From Herbaspirillum sp. DW155 (GTDB lineage Bacteria; Pseudomonadota; Gammaproteobacteria; Burkholderiales; Burkholderiaceae_D): a DNA stretch of 64,000 bases. The stretch spans positions 1,674,001 through 1,738,000 of the forward strand of contig NZ_AP029028.1 of assembly GCF_037076565.1 (NCBI RefSeq), read 5' to 3'. Under the pieces are notes generated by a model, which was not told where the DNA came from, ran no database searches, and saw nothing but the letters and a program-made list of their open reading frames with translations. Each line of letters opens with the position of its first letter. Within the stretch, counting starts at the first letter, position 1. The position numbers and the translations under genes were made by a program. This document shows positions 34,016 through 42,513 of the stretch, piece by piece.

Positions 34016-35008
34016 ATGTTGCGTCGATTCAGCCAACTTTTATCCCTTTCCCTGCGCGCAGCATGCGCTTCGGCCGTGCTGTCCCTGGTGGCCGCCCCGG
34101 CCCATGCCAACGTGGTGGTGGTGCTTAATTCCGGCGACGCGTCCGTGTCGCTGCTGGACGAAACCGGCGAGAAGGAGCTCTCGACCTTCTCGGTGGGCAA
34201 GGAACCCCACCACCTGATGGCCACCCCGGACAACAAGTCCCTGATCGTGGCCAGCGCTACCGGTAACCAGCTGCTGTTCCTCGATCCCAAGACCGGCGCG
34301 GTGCAACGCAAGCTGCGCGACATCATCGACCCTTACCAGATCGGCTTTACCCCCGACCAGAAATGGTTCGTCGCCACTGGCCTGCGCCTGGACCGCGTTG
34401 ACGTCTACGCCTATGACGGCCAGGATCTGAAGCTGTCCAAGCGCATCCCGCTGGCGAAGACCCCCAGCCATATCGCCTTCGACAACGACAGCACCACCGC
34501 CTTCATCACCCAGCAGGGCAGCGATGAGATCAGCGCCATCGACCTGGCCACCCAGCAGGTCAAATGGACCATGCCGGTGGGCAAGCTGCCGGCCGGGATC
34601 ATCATGACCCCGGACAACAAGTACCTCCTGGTGGGCATCATGGGCGCGGATTACGTCGCCGTGGTCGACTGGCGTACCCAGAAGGTGGTCAAGAAGATCA
34701 AGACCGGCATCGGCGCCCACAATTTCCGTGCCCAGGGGGACAAGCGTTTCGTCTACGTCTCCAACCGCGTGGCCAACACCATCAGCGTGCTCGACATGCA
34801 TACCCTGGAAAACGTTGGGACCATCAAGGTGCCGGGCGGCCCCGACTGCATGGAAGTGACTTCCGATGGCAAGACCATGTGGGCCACGCTGCGTTGGGTC
34901 AAGAAGGTGGCCGTGATCGACCTGGCCAGCCGCTCGGTGACCAAGGTGATCCCGGTGGGGCGCTCGCCGCATGGCATCTACCTGTACAACCGCGCTCCTG
35001 ATATCTGA
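34016..35008 (+). CDS. Periplasmic YVTN/NHL-type beta-propeller protein
   Basis: 330 residues with a signal peptide (to about residue 32, APAHA). The rest is a run of about seven repeats of roughly 42 residues with the YncE/YVTN pattern, e.g. GKEPHHLMATPDNKSLIVAS, KTPSHIAFDNDSTTAFITQ, GKLPAGIIMTPDNKYLLVG and GRSPHGIYLYN. Such propellers sit in the envelope and often pair with redox or cell-wall enzymes; no ligand is evident. It ends 27 bases before the deacetylase-like gene on the same strand, so the two are likely co-expressed. Confidence 0.85.
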   Translation: MLRRFSQLLSLSLRAACASAVLSLVAAPAHANVVVVLNSGDASVSLLDETGEKELSTFSVGKEPHHLMATPDNKSLIVASATGNQLLFLDPKTGAVQRKLRDIIDPYQIGFTPDQKWFVATGLRLDRVDVYAYDGQDLKLSKRIPLAKTPSHIAFDNDSTTAFITQQGSDEISAIDLATQQVKWTMPVGKLPAGIIMTPDNKYLLVGIMGADYVAVVDWRTQKVVKKIKTGIGAHNFRAQGDKRFVYVSNRVANTISVLDMHTLENVGTIKVPGGPDCMEVTSDGKTMWATLRWVKKVAVIDLASRSVTKVIPVGRSPHGIYLYNRAPDI

Positions 35009-35035
35009 TCTTCGCTCACCGCTGACGGCTTATCA

Positions 35036-35857
35036 ATGATGCAGTCCTTTTCTCAGCATTCCCTGCGCGGCCTGTGCCTGTTCGCCATCCTGGCGGCCGG
35101 CCAGGTAGTGGCGCAACCGGTGGCCCCGGCGGCCCCGGCCTGCAAGGGCCACATCTATCTGACCTTCGATACCGGCAGCCAGTCCCAGGCCGAGCTGATC
35201 GAGCAGACCCTGCAGCGCCACCATATCAACGCCACCTTCTTCCTCGCCAACGAGAAGACCATCCACGGCGACTATTCCCTCGACCCCGCCTGGGCGCCGC
35301 TGTGGAAGCGGCTGGTGGCGGAGGGTAACGCCTTCGGTACGCACACGTTCGATCACGTCTACGTGGTGCGCGACCTGCCTGATGGCAAGATCGAGGTGCG
35401 TCCTCAATTTGGTGCGCAAGCCGGCAAGAAGCTGCAGTGGACGCCGGCCCAGTATTGTGAAGAAATGAAACAGGTCGATGAGCGCTTCCAGCGACTGACC
35501 GGCCACAAGCTCGATCCGCTCTGGCGCGCCCCCGGTGGCCGGCTCACCCCCAACCTGCTCAAGGCTGGCCAGGGGTGCGGCTATGCCCACGTGGCCTGGG
35601 CACCGGCCGGTTTCTCGGGGGATGAACTGCCCAGCGACAAATTCCCCAACGCGATGCTGTTGAAGAAAGCGCTCGCCGGACTCAAGGATGGTGATATCTT
35701 CCTCGCCCACATGGGCATCTGGTCGCGCCAGGACCCGTGGGCGCCGGCCGTGCTGGAGCCGCTCATCAGCGGACTGGAGCAGAAGGGGTTCTGCTTTGCC
35801 ACGCTGCGGGACCATCCGGCCTACCGCCATCTGTTCGCCGCCGCCAAGGAACGCTGA
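35036..35857 (+). CDS. Exported polysaccharide-deacetylase-family protein with altered metal motif
   Basis: 273 residues, signal peptide 1-27 (AAGQVVAQ). NodB-homology fold of carbohydrate esterase family 4: motif 1 is TFDTG (43-47) where active enzymes have TFDDG, so the zinc-binding second Asp is Thr46. Motif 2 is intact in form, HTFDH (His103, His107), and motif 3 is RAPGGRLTP. It may act on peptidoglycan or a surface glycan, but the lost metal ligand leaves activity in doubt. It follows the beta-propeller gene by 27 bases. About 80 bases separate it from the next gene. Confidence 0.82.
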   Translation: MMQSFSQHSLRGLCLFAILAAGQVVAQPVAPAAPACKGHIYLTFDTGSQSQAELIEQTLQRHHINATFFLANEKTIHGDYSLDPAWAPLWKRLVAEGNAFGTHTFDHVYVVRDLPDGKIEVRPQFGAQAGKKLQWTPAQYCEEMKQVDERFQRLTGHKLDPLWRAPGGRLTPNLLKAGQGCGYAHVAWAPAGFSGDELPSDKFPNAMLLKKALAGLKDGDIFLAHMGIWSRQDPWAPAVLEPLISGLEQKGFCFATLRDHPAYRHLFAAAKER

Positions 35858-35938
35858 CCGCCACCCGCAAGTCCAAGCGGCGCCGGCCCAGGGGAGGGGA
35901 GCGGGCGCCGTCATCGTTATACCGAAGCCACGTTATCC

Positions 35939-36925
35939 ATGATCCAGACCATTTCCGACCTCTTTGCCGCCGTCCAGGGCTGGCTGTTCCAGACCCTGGT
36001 GCAACCGCTGGTGTTTTTCATCGGCATGGGGGAATTCGTCGAAGAAGCCTTCACCGGCACCGAATTCGTCCTGGTGGGCATCTGCGAACTGGTGATCCTG
36101 TTCCTGATCCTGCGTCCGCTGGAGGCGGCCATTCCGGTCCATCCCATCACCGACCCGTACGCCCGCTGGAACGATTTCATCTACACCGTGCTGCAGCGCC
36201 TGGGCATCATCCCCATCCTCTCCTTCATGCTGCTGGACCCGGCGCTGTCCTATGTGCTGGAAGCCCTGCACCTGGAAGGCTGGGGTACCTTCAACCTCGA
36301 CCAGATCTGGCCCGGCGTGACCGATCGCGCGCTGGTGAGCTTCCTGCTCTACATGGTGGTGCTGGACCTGTGTGAATACGCCTACCACTGGGCTCAGCAC
36401 AACGTGCGCTGGATGTGGGCGCTGCACAGCCTGCACCACAGCCAGCAGAACATGAACCTGTGGAGCGATGACCGCGACCACGTGCTGGACAACCTGGTGC
36501 ATGACATCATCTTCGGTTTGATCGCCGTACTGATCGGCGTGGAGCCCTCGCAATACATCCTGCTGGTCTCGCTCTCGCGCATGCTGCAAAGCCTGCAGCA
36601 TGCCAACGTGCGCATCCACTTCGGGCGTATTGGCGAGTACCTGCTGGTGTCGCCGCGCTTCCATCGCACCCATCACGCCATTGGCCTGGGCCATGAAAGC
36701 CGTGGCCGCAATTCCCTGGGCGGGCACAACTTCGCGGTGCTGTTCCCGATCTGGGATGTGATCTTCCGCACCGCCCATTTCAGCAAGGGCTTCGCCATGA
36801 CCGGGATACGCGACCAGCTGCCGCCGCCGGCCGGCAAGGGACGTGATTACGGCAGCGGCTTCTGGGCGCAGCAGTGGCTGGGCGTCAAGCGCCTGGTGGA
36901 ATTGACCCGACGCAAGCCCCGCTGA
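35939..36925 (+). CDS. Sterol desaturase / fatty acid hydroxylase family membrane protein
   Basis: 328 residues, integral membrane di-iron oxygenase family. Several hydrophobic segments are followed by the histidine boxes: HWAQH, HSLHHSQ and HRTHHAIG, with the conserved WxLHxxHH pattern. It probably hydroxylates or desaturates a membrane lipid; hopanoid or fatty acid substrates are possible. Its stop overlaps the start of the EI24 gene (TGATG), showing translational coupling. Confidence 0.88.
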   Translation: MIQTISDLFAAVQGWLFQTLVQPLVFFIGMGEFVEEAFTGTEFVLVGICELVILFLILRPLEAAIPVHPITDPYARWNDFIYTVLQRLGIIPILSFMLLDPALSYVLEALHLEGWGTFNLDQIWPGVTDRALVSFLLYMVVLDLCEYAYHWAQHNVRWMWALHSLHHSQQNMNLWSDDRDHVLDNLVHDIIFGLIAVLIGVEPSQYILLVSLSRMLQSLQHANVRIHFGRIGEYLLVSPRFHRTHHAIGLGHESRGRNSLGGHNFAVLFPIWDVIFRTAHFSKGFAMTGIRDQLPPPAGKGRDYGSGFWAQQWLGVKRLVELTRRKPR

Positions 36926-37770
36926 TGCGCCTGTTCATCGCCTCCTTCGGACGCGCCTTGCTGGCGCAACTGCATATCCGCATGCTGTGGCTGACGGTGC
37001 TGCCCTTCGTCGTCTCGCTGGGATTGTGGGCCGTGTGCCTGTGGCTGGGACTGCAACCCATCATCGACTGGCTGCAAGGCTACTTCGTCTCGCACGGCAT
37101 GTTCGGCGAGATCGGCGGCATGCTGGCCTGGTTCGGCATGGGTGCCCTGAAGACGGTGCTGGTGCCGCTCCTGGCCATGTGGACGCTGCTGCCGCTGATG
37201 ATCCTCACCGCGCTGGTGTTCGTGGGCCTGTTCACCATCCCGGCCATCGCCCGCCACATCGGCAACCGCCACTATCCGATGCTGGACAAGCGCCACGGCG
37301 GCAGCGTGGCCGGCAGCCTCTGGACTTCGCTGTGGTGCTTCGCTGTCTTCACGTTGCTGTGGCTGGCTACGCTGTGGGCCTTCCTGATCCCGCCGCTGGC
37401 CTTCGTGATCCACTCGCTGCTGTGGGGCTGGCTGACCTATCGCGTCATGGCCTACGACACCCTGGCCGACTACGCCAGCGCCGACGAACGACGCGCCGTG
37501 CTGCACCTGCATCGCTGGCCGCTGCTGGCGGTGGGCACCGTCGCCGGTGCGCTGGGCGCGGCGCCCACGCTGCTGTGGCTGGGCGGGGTGCTGTCGGTGA
37601 TCCTGCTGCCGGCGCTGGCGGGGGTGGCGATCTGGCTGTATGTACTGGTGTTCGTCTTCACCGCCCTGTGGTTCCAGTTCTACTGCCTGGAAGCGCTGCT
37701 GCGATATCGCCGCGGCCAGGCGCCTGACGGCCCGCCGGACGCCGACATCATCGACGTGACGCCACGTTGA
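36925..37770 (+). CDS. EI24-domain integral membrane protein
   Basis: 281 residues with about six hydrophobic segments and the EI24/CysZ-like pattern (PFVVSLGLWAVCLWLG, LWGWLTYRVMAYDTLADYA, YCLEALLRYRRG). Function in bacteria is poorly known; CysZ, a distant relative, carries sulfate. The start at 36925 is chosen because it overlaps the stop of the preceding gene (TGATG). A start 17 codons earlier would lie inside that gene. It is the last gene of its unit. Confidence 0.82.
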   Translation: MRLFIASFGRALLAQLHIRMLWLTVLPFVVSLGLWAVCLWLGLQPIIDWLQGYFVSHGMFGEIGGMLAWFGMGALKTVLVPLLAMWTLLPLMILTALVFVGLFTIPAIARHIGNRHYPMLDKRHGGSVAGSLWTSLWCFAVFTLLWLATLWAFLIPPLAFVIHSLLWGWLTYRVMAYDTLADYASADERRAVLHLHRWPLLAVGTVAGALGAAPTLLWLGGVLSVILLPALAGVAIWLYVLVFVFTALWFQFYCLEALLRYRRGQAPDGPPDADIIDVTPR

Positions 37771-37883
37771 CGCCAGTTGCAGCAGCGCGGCAGCCGGTGG
37801 CGGGCCGGGCAGGCCGATCCGTGGGCCGCCTGAATCGGGCATAATCGCCGCAGTGTTTCATCAACTTTCGGGCAGACAGACTC

Positions 37884-38690
37884 ATGGCATTCGGACTCAT
37901 CATCATCGGCGACGAGATCCTCTCGGGCCGCCGCATCGACAAGCATTTTCCCAAGGTCCTGGAGCTGCTGAGCCAGCGCGGACTGCAACTGTCCTGGGCC
38001 GAGTACCTCGGCGACGATCCCGAGCGCATCACGGCCACCCTGAAGCGCACCCTGGCTACCGGCGACGTGGTCTTCTGCACCGGCGGCATCGGCGCCACCC
38101 CTGACGACCACACGCGCCAGTGCGCCGCCGCCGCGCTGGGCGTGCCGCTGATGCTGCATCCCGAGGCGAAAGAAAAGATCCAGGAGCGCATCGCCGACAT
38201 GGGCCGTGAAGCCGGCACCACGCCCGACTTCAACGCGCCGGACAATCTGCACCGCCTGAAGATGGGCGAGTTTCCGCAGGGCGCCTCCATCATCCCCAAT
38301 CCCTACAACAAGATTCCCGGCTTCTGGCTCAACAACACCAGCGGCAGCGGGGCGCATTACTTCGCGCCCGGCTTCCCGGTGATGGCCTGGCCGATGTTCG
38401 AATGGGTACTGGAAACGCATTATGCCGACCAGTTCCACCGCCAGGCCTGGGCCGAGCGTTCCATGCTGGTGTTCGAGGCGATGGAATCGACCCTGACCCC
38501 GCTGATGGAAGCCATCGAGGCGCAATTCCCGCTGGTGAAGGTATTCAGCCTGCCGCACGTGGGCGACGACAAGACCCGCCGCCACATCGACCTGGGCGTC
38601 AAGGGCGACCCCACGCAGGTCGAGCCGGCTTTCGAAAAGATGCAGGAAGGTCTGCGCGCACTGCACGCCGAGTTCCAGATCAGCAACTGA
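37884..38690 (+). CDS. CinA/MogA-type molybdopterin-binding domain protein
   Basis: 268 residues. The N-terminal MoCF_biosynth domain starts IIIGDEILSGRRIDKH and has FCTGGIGATPDDHT; the rest is the longer C-terminal region also seen in competence/damage-inducible CinA-like proteins, but the separate nicotinamide-nucleotide amidase domain of full CinA is absent. The domain binds molybdopterin or ADP-ribose/NMN-type ligands, and the role here is not determined. It is a single gene with its own terminator. Confidence 0.85.
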   Translation: MAFGLIIIGDEILSGRRIDKHFPKVLELLSQRGLQLSWAEYLGDDPERITATLKRTLATGDVVFCTGGIGATPDDHTRQCAAAALGVPLMLHPEAKEKIQERIADMGREAGTTPDFNAPDNLHRLKMGEFPQGASIIPNPYNKIPGFWLNNTSGSGAHYFAPGFPVMAWPMFEWVLETHYADQFHRQAWAERSMLVFEAMESTLTPLMEAIEAQFPLVKVFSLPHVGDDKTRRHIDLGVKGDPTQVEPAFEKMQEGLRALHAEFQISN

Positions 38691-38713
38691 GGCGCTGCAC
38701 GCTGGCGCAGGAC

Positions 38714-38745
38714 AAAAAAATGCCCCGGCCAGACCGGGGCATTTG
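38714..38745 (+). terminator. Rho-independent terminator between converging genes
   Basis: Stem AATGCCCCGG / CCGGGGCATT with A7 on the left and TTTGT on the right, so it can stop transcription on both strands: the CinA-like gene (+) and the phasin gene (-). Confidence 0.85.
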
Positions 38746-38767
38746 TATCTGCCAGTGAAACTGGGGA

Positions 38768-39331
38768 TTACTTCTTGGCAGCGCGGCTCACCTTGGCACC
38801 GACCTGGGAAATCTGGTCCACGGCGTTGGTCACGTTGGCTTCCAGCACTTCAGCGGCTTGCTTGGCGTTCTTGGTGAACTGCTCGTAGCCGGCGCTCATG
38901 TTGCCGATGGCCGACTTGAACATCGAGATGGCTTGCTCGGAACCAGCAGGAGCATTCTTGGCCACTTCGTCGATCATTGCGACAACCTTGCGGTTGACTT
39001 CGGCGATCTGGGCTTCGGCCGCCTTGGTCAGTTCAGCCTGGGTGCTGGAAAAGATGCCGCTCAGGTGACGGCCATAGGCCACCGACTTTTCCAGCGTCGG
39101 CTGGGCATGCGAGCTGGTCAGGGTGAAGAATTCCTGCGGGTCCTTGGCCGAGAACAGCTTTTGCGCAGCGGCCTGGGTTTCTTCGAGCGAGGACTTGGCG
39201 GCCTTCAGGTTCAGGTCCACCAGTTTTTCCACGCCTTCAAAGGTCTTGCTGGCCAACTGGTTGAAGAGGGCGATTTGCGCTTCGGCGTTGGCTTTGGCTG
39301 CAGCGGAAAATTGCTCGGTGTAGGTCGTCAT
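38768..39331 (-). CDS. phaP: Phasin family protein (PHB granule surface protein)
   Basis: 187 residues, all-helical and Ala/Glu/Lys-rich, of the Phasin_2 type: FSAAAKANAEAQIALFNQLASKTFEGVEKLVDLNLKAA pattern split over the first 45 residues, then AAQKLFSAKDPQEFFTL and a long helix to a basic end VSRAAKK. It coats PHB granules and controls their size. The PHB depolymerase gene at 24.1 kb fits. A good promoter lies at 39462-39489, with an inverted repeat over it that could bind the PhaR repressor. Confidence 0.92.
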   Translation of the reverse strand: MTTYTEQFSAAAKANAEAQIALFNQLASKTFEGVEKLVDLNLKAAKSSLEETQAAAQKLFSAKDPQEFFTLTSSHAQPTLEKSVAYGRHLSGIFSSTQAELTKAAEAQIAEVNRKVVAMIDEVAKNAPAGSEQAISMFKSAIGNMSAGYEQFTKNAKQAAEVLEANVTNAVDQISQVGAKVSRAAKK

Positions 39332-39450
39332 GTTGAAACATCCTTCTCTTTGATGGGTTGATGAACAAGGCAGCGACAGTGATTGCTTACGGACCGATCA
39401 GGTTTGAAAGGTGGATCTCCGATGTAATTTCTTCTTTGAATATGATGCGA

Positions 39451-39489
39451 TGCACAAGGCGATTCTAGTTCAATCGTGCATAAAGTCAA
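39451..39489 (-). promoter_or_regulatory. Phasin promoter with overlapping inverted repeat
   Basis: On the minus strand TTGACT (39484-39489) and TAGAAT (39462-39467) are 16 bases apart, a good sigma-70 promoter about 125 bases upstream of the phasin ATG. The arms TGCAC (39451-39455) and GTGCA (39476-39480) flank the -10 box. PhaR repressors bind TGC-rich dyads at phasin promoters, so this is a candidate PhaR site by analogy. Confidence 0.5.
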
Positions 39490-39606
39490 ATGTTTCATCG
39501 CGCGGGAATGTTGAAAAGCGCTTCAAAGTTGATCCAAGTCTAATCAATGACTTAGCGAGGATCTGAGGATGTTTATTAGCAACCATGCCATTAAAGATGA
39601 GCTTTT

Positions 39607-39618
39607 GTGCTGCAGCAC
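39607..39618. promoter_or_regulatory. Perfect 12-base palindrome, regulator site candidate
   Basis: GTGCTGCAGCAC, flanked by TTTT and CAAAA which nearly extend the symmetry. It lies about 95 bases upstream of the HDAC-like gene and may bind the same TGC-recognising regulator as the phasin promoter. No experimental basis. Confidence 0.3.
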
Positions 39619-39712
39619 CAAAACCGGTTATCGCAACATGGCGCGCAATCGTTTGCGCGACGCAGCAAGGTCTTTTGTTGCAATGCAGCATAGATGAAAA
39701 GGATGAGAAAAA

Positions 39713-40618
39713 TTGAAGGCATTCTATAGCGACCACTTTGTCTTGCCACTGCCACCGGGCCACCGCTTCCCGATGGTGAAATACCGGATGATCCGGGAAG
39801 GGGCGGCGGCGGCCGTCCCCGGCCTGGATTTTCATGAAGCCCAGCCCGCCAGCGATGGTGAGCTGGCGCTGGCACATCATCCCGATTACATCGCCCGCGC
39901 CAGTGCCGGTGCACTGACGCCGGCCGAGCAGCGCGAGATCGGTTTTCCCTGGTCGCCGCAGATGGTGGAGCGTTCCCGCCGCTCCTCGGGCGCGACCATT
40001 GCGGCCTGCCGCGCGGCCTTCAGCGATGGGGTGGCGGTCAATCTGGCCGGCGGCACCCATCATGCCTATGCGGATCACGGTGCAGGTTTTTGCGTCTTCA
40101 ACGATGCCGCCATCGCCGCCCGGCTGATGCAAGCCGAACGTCGCGCCGCCCGGGTGGCCATCGTCGATCTGGACGTGCACCAGGGCAACGGCACTGCCTC
40201 CATCCTGGCGCGCGATGAATCGGTGTTCACCTTGTCGCTGCATGGAGAGAACAACTATCCCTTCGAAAAGGAGCAGAGCGACCTCGACGTCGCCTTGCCC
40301 GATGGCGTGGGCGATGCCGATTACCTGCAGGCCCTGCGTGCGGCCCTGCACACCTTGCAGCAGCGCTTCGCCCCGCAGTTGCTGATCTACCTGGCCGGCG
40401 CCGACCCCCACGAAGGCGACCGCCTGGGCAAGATGAAGCTGACCCTGGCCGGTCTGGCCGCGCGGGATGAAGCCGTCTTCGCGTATGCCCGCGAGCACAA
40501 AATCCCGGTTGCGGTTACGATGGCGGGCGGTTACGGCAGAGATATCGAACAAACCGTAGCCGTTCATATACAAACGATAAGGCTTGCCAGCCTCCACGCA
40601 GCCCGCTGGAGCGCATGA
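39713..40618 (+). CDS. Histone-deacetylase-family amidohydrolase
   Basis: 301 residues from TTG 39713, with AAAAGGATGAG about ten bases upstream. Zinc-dependent arginase-deacetylase fold: GGTHHAYADHGAGFCVFND (113-131), then VDLDVHQGNGT (151-161) with metal ligands Asp154 and His156, and GADPHEGD carrying the third ligand Asp. Bacterial members act on acetylpolyamines, acetoin-related substrates or protein lysines; the substrate here is unknown. The usual DVHHGNGT is DVHQGNGT in this protein, as in one bacterial subgroup. Its stop is 44 bases before the EamA gene. Confidence 0.87.
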   Translation: MKAFYSDHFVLPLPPGHRFPMVKYRMIREGAAAAVPGLDFHEAQPASDGELALAHHPDYIARASAGALTPAEQREIGFPWSPQMVERSRRSSGATIAACRAAFSDGVAVNLAGGTHHAYADHGAGFCVFNDAAIAARLMQAERRAARVAIVDLDVHQGNGTASILARDESVFTLSLHGENNYPFEKEQSDLDVALPDGVGDADYLQALRAALHTLQQRFAPQLLIYLAGADPHEGDRLGKMKLTLAGLAARDEAVFAYAREHKIPVAVTMAGGYGRDIEQTVAVHIQTIRLASLHAARWSA

Positions 40619-40662
40619 CGAGATGACCCGGACGCCTCCCCGCGCCCGCTGATGGAAAAGAA

Positions 40663-41562
40663 ATGATGCAATCCGCCGCCGGCCCCCGCCGGCCCCGCCA
40701 GCTCCTGATGAGCCTGGTGCCCTTGTTGTTCGTGCTGATCTGGAGTACCGGCTTCATCGTGGCCAAGTTCGGCCTGCCGTATGCGCCGCCCCTGACTTTC
40801 CTGCTGTTGCGTTTTACTGGCGTGCTGGTGGTGTTGTTGCCGCTGGTGCTGCTGTTTCGCGCGCCCTGGCCGCATGGCCGCATCCGCCATGTGGCGGTGG
40901 CCGGCGTGCTGCTGCAGGCCGGTTACCTGGCCGGGGTCTGGTGCGCCATCAAGATCGGCATGCCGGCCGGCTTGTCGGCCCTCATCGTTGGTCTGCAACC
41001 CATTCTCACCGCCTTCGCCGCGCCCCTGCTGGGGGAATCGGTGCGTGGACGCCAGTGGATCGGCCTGGCGCTGGGCCTGTGCGGGGTGGGGCTGGTGGTG
41101 GCCAACAAGATTTCCCTGATTGGCCTGTCCACCGCCAGCATCGCGCTGTGCGTGTTCGCCTTGCTGTGCATCACTGCCGGCACGCTCTACCAGAAACGCT
41201 ACTGCGCCCACTTCGATCTGCGCACCGGCACCGCCATCCAGTTCATGGCGTCCATCGTGGTGGTACTGCCCTTTGCAGTGGCCCTGGAAGGGCTGGACTG
41301 GCATGTCAGCAACGTCCACTGGACGCCGCAATTCATCGGTGCACTGCTGTGGTCGGTGCTGGCGCTGTCGATCGGCGCGATCTTCCTGCTCTTTGCCCTG
41401 ATCCGCCGCAGTGCGGCCACCAGCGTCACCAGCCTGCTCTATCTCACGCCGCCCACCACGGCCGTGATGGCCTGGCTGATGTTTGGCGAAGCCTTCAGCC
41501 TCATCGGTGCGCTGGGCATGCTGGTGGGCGTGATCGGCGTTGCTTTCGTGGTGCGCAGGTAA
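40663..41562 (+). CDS. EamA-family (DMT superfamily) transporter
   Basis: 299 residues, ten predicted membrane segments in two EamA repeats. The first repeat starts VPLLFVLIWSTGFIVAKFGL and PLTFLLLRF, the second IQFMASIVVVLPFAV and YLTPPTTAVMAWLMFGEAF. Such proteins export amino acids or other metabolites, or act as uptake carriers; the substrate is not visible. It follows the HDAC-like gene and may share its transcript. Confidence 0.88.
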   Translation: MMQSAAGPRRPRQLLMSLVPLLFVLIWSTGFIVAKFGLPYAPPLTFLLLRFTGVLVVLLPLVLLFRAPWPHGRIRHVAVAGVLLQAGYLAGVWCAIKIGMPAGLSALIVGLQPILTAFAAPLLGESVRGRQWIGLALGLCGVGLVVANKISLIGLSTASIALCVFALLCITAGTLYQKRYCAHFDLRTGTAIQFMASIVVVLPFAVALEGLDWHVSNVHWTPQFIGALLWSVLALSIGAIFLLFALIRRSAATSVTSLLYLTPPTTAVMAWLMFGEAFSLIGALGMLVGVIGVAFVVRR

Positions 41563-41577
41563 TCAGCTCAGCCAGAT

Positions 41578-42384
41578 TCAAGCGGCGGCGACGGCACCCG
41601 GCATCAGCGTCACCAGCTTCAGGTCGGGCCGGTTGGCCACGTGGAAATTGACCTGCCGGTACAGCAACTCTCCCAGTTGCGGATGCCGGAAGCGGCGTTC
41701 GCCGCCTTCGCGCTCCACCACATCCTGCAGATGCCAGGCCCGCTGGAAGTGCGGGCTGGCCGCCGACAATTCCTCCACCAGCGCCAGCAGTTCCGGATCA
41801 TCCAGCAGGCTGGCGCTATCGGCGCGGAATTGCGCCACCAGGCGCCGCGCCCGCTGCTCCCATTCCACCGTCAGTGCCTGGGCAGCGCTGCTGGCGAACA
41901 TGAAGCGCAGCAGATTGGGCAGCTTCTCCTTGCCATCCAGCCAGCCCGTAAAGAGCTTGCGTGCAGCCGGATTCCAGGCCACCGCGTTCCAGTAGCGATC
42001 CAGCAGATAGGCCGGGGCGCGGAACTGGCTGACCACTTCCAGGATTTCCGGTGCCACTGCCGTGGCGGCCTGCTGTTCCGGCGACACCGGATCCTTCTTG
42101 CCCGCCAGTTCGAACAGATAGGCCCGCTTGGCGCGCGGCAGGTGCAGCGCATCGGCGATACGCGCCAGCGCCTGGGGCGAGACCGAATCGGTGCGTCCCT
42201 GCTCGATCCAGGTGTACCAGGTCACGCTGATACCACACAACTGCGCCACCTCCTCGCGCCGCAAGCCGGGAGTGCGACGCCGGCCGTAGGCCAGGTGCGG
42301 CAGCCCGGCCTGGGCGGGCGCGGTCTGTTCGCGCTGGGATTTGAGGAAGTCGCCAAGGGCGCGGCGGGCCAGATCGGGTTCCAT
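41578..42384 (-). CDS. XRE-family regulator with MmyB-like ligand domain
   Basis: 268 residues. The N-terminal helix-turn-helix is RRTPGLRREEVAQLCGISVTWYTWIEQGR pattern (residues about 36-64, with the family's RTPGLRREEVA signature). The C-terminal MmyB-like PAS-related domain has YLLDRYWNAVAWNPAA and LVTLMPG. It is a ligand-responsive transcription factor, probably acting on the divergent methyltransferase gene. The ATG at 42384 is preferred, since a TATACT box near 42413 would place the transcript start downstream of the earlier ATG at 42429. Confidence 0.85.
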   Translation of the reverse strand: MEPDLARRALGDFLKSQREQTAPAQAGLPHLAYGRRRTPGLRREEVAQLCGISVTWYTWIEQGRTDSVSPQALARIADALHLPRAKRAYLFELAGKKDPVSPEQQAATAVAPEILEVVSQFRAPAYLLDRYWNAVAWNPAARKLFTGWLDGKEKLPNLLRFMFASSAAQALTVEWEQRARRLVAQFRADSASLLDDPELLALVEELSAASPHFQRAWHLQDVVEREGGERRFRHPQLGELLYRQVNFHVANRPDLKLVTLMPGAVAAA

Positions 42385-42513
42385 GGGCGGGGCAGGGTGG
42401 TGGTCGGGGTAATAGTATAAATGCTTCACTTGTAACAGGATATGAAGGCGCTAGACTGGCGGCTCATCCACTGCACTACTGTCTTTTCTTTCATATCGCC
42501 CAGGAGCCCCGCC

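Larger units (their letters stand above)
39332..39712. other. AT-richer intergenic region between phasin and HDAC-like genes
   Basis: About 380 bases, lower in GC than the flanks. It contains the phasin promoter (39462-39489), a palindrome GTGCTGCAGCAC at 39607-39618 and a related TGC-rich word TTGCAATGCAGCA at 39678-39690 close to the HDAC-like start. No gene is evident. Confidence 0.5.

Noticed and set aside
33862..34017. Minus-strand 51-codon frame with YEKILDFWF resembling the start of DUF924 proteins
   Set aside because: Only about ten residues look right, the frame stops at once, and the region is the AT-rich promoter gap. Too little to call a pseudogene.
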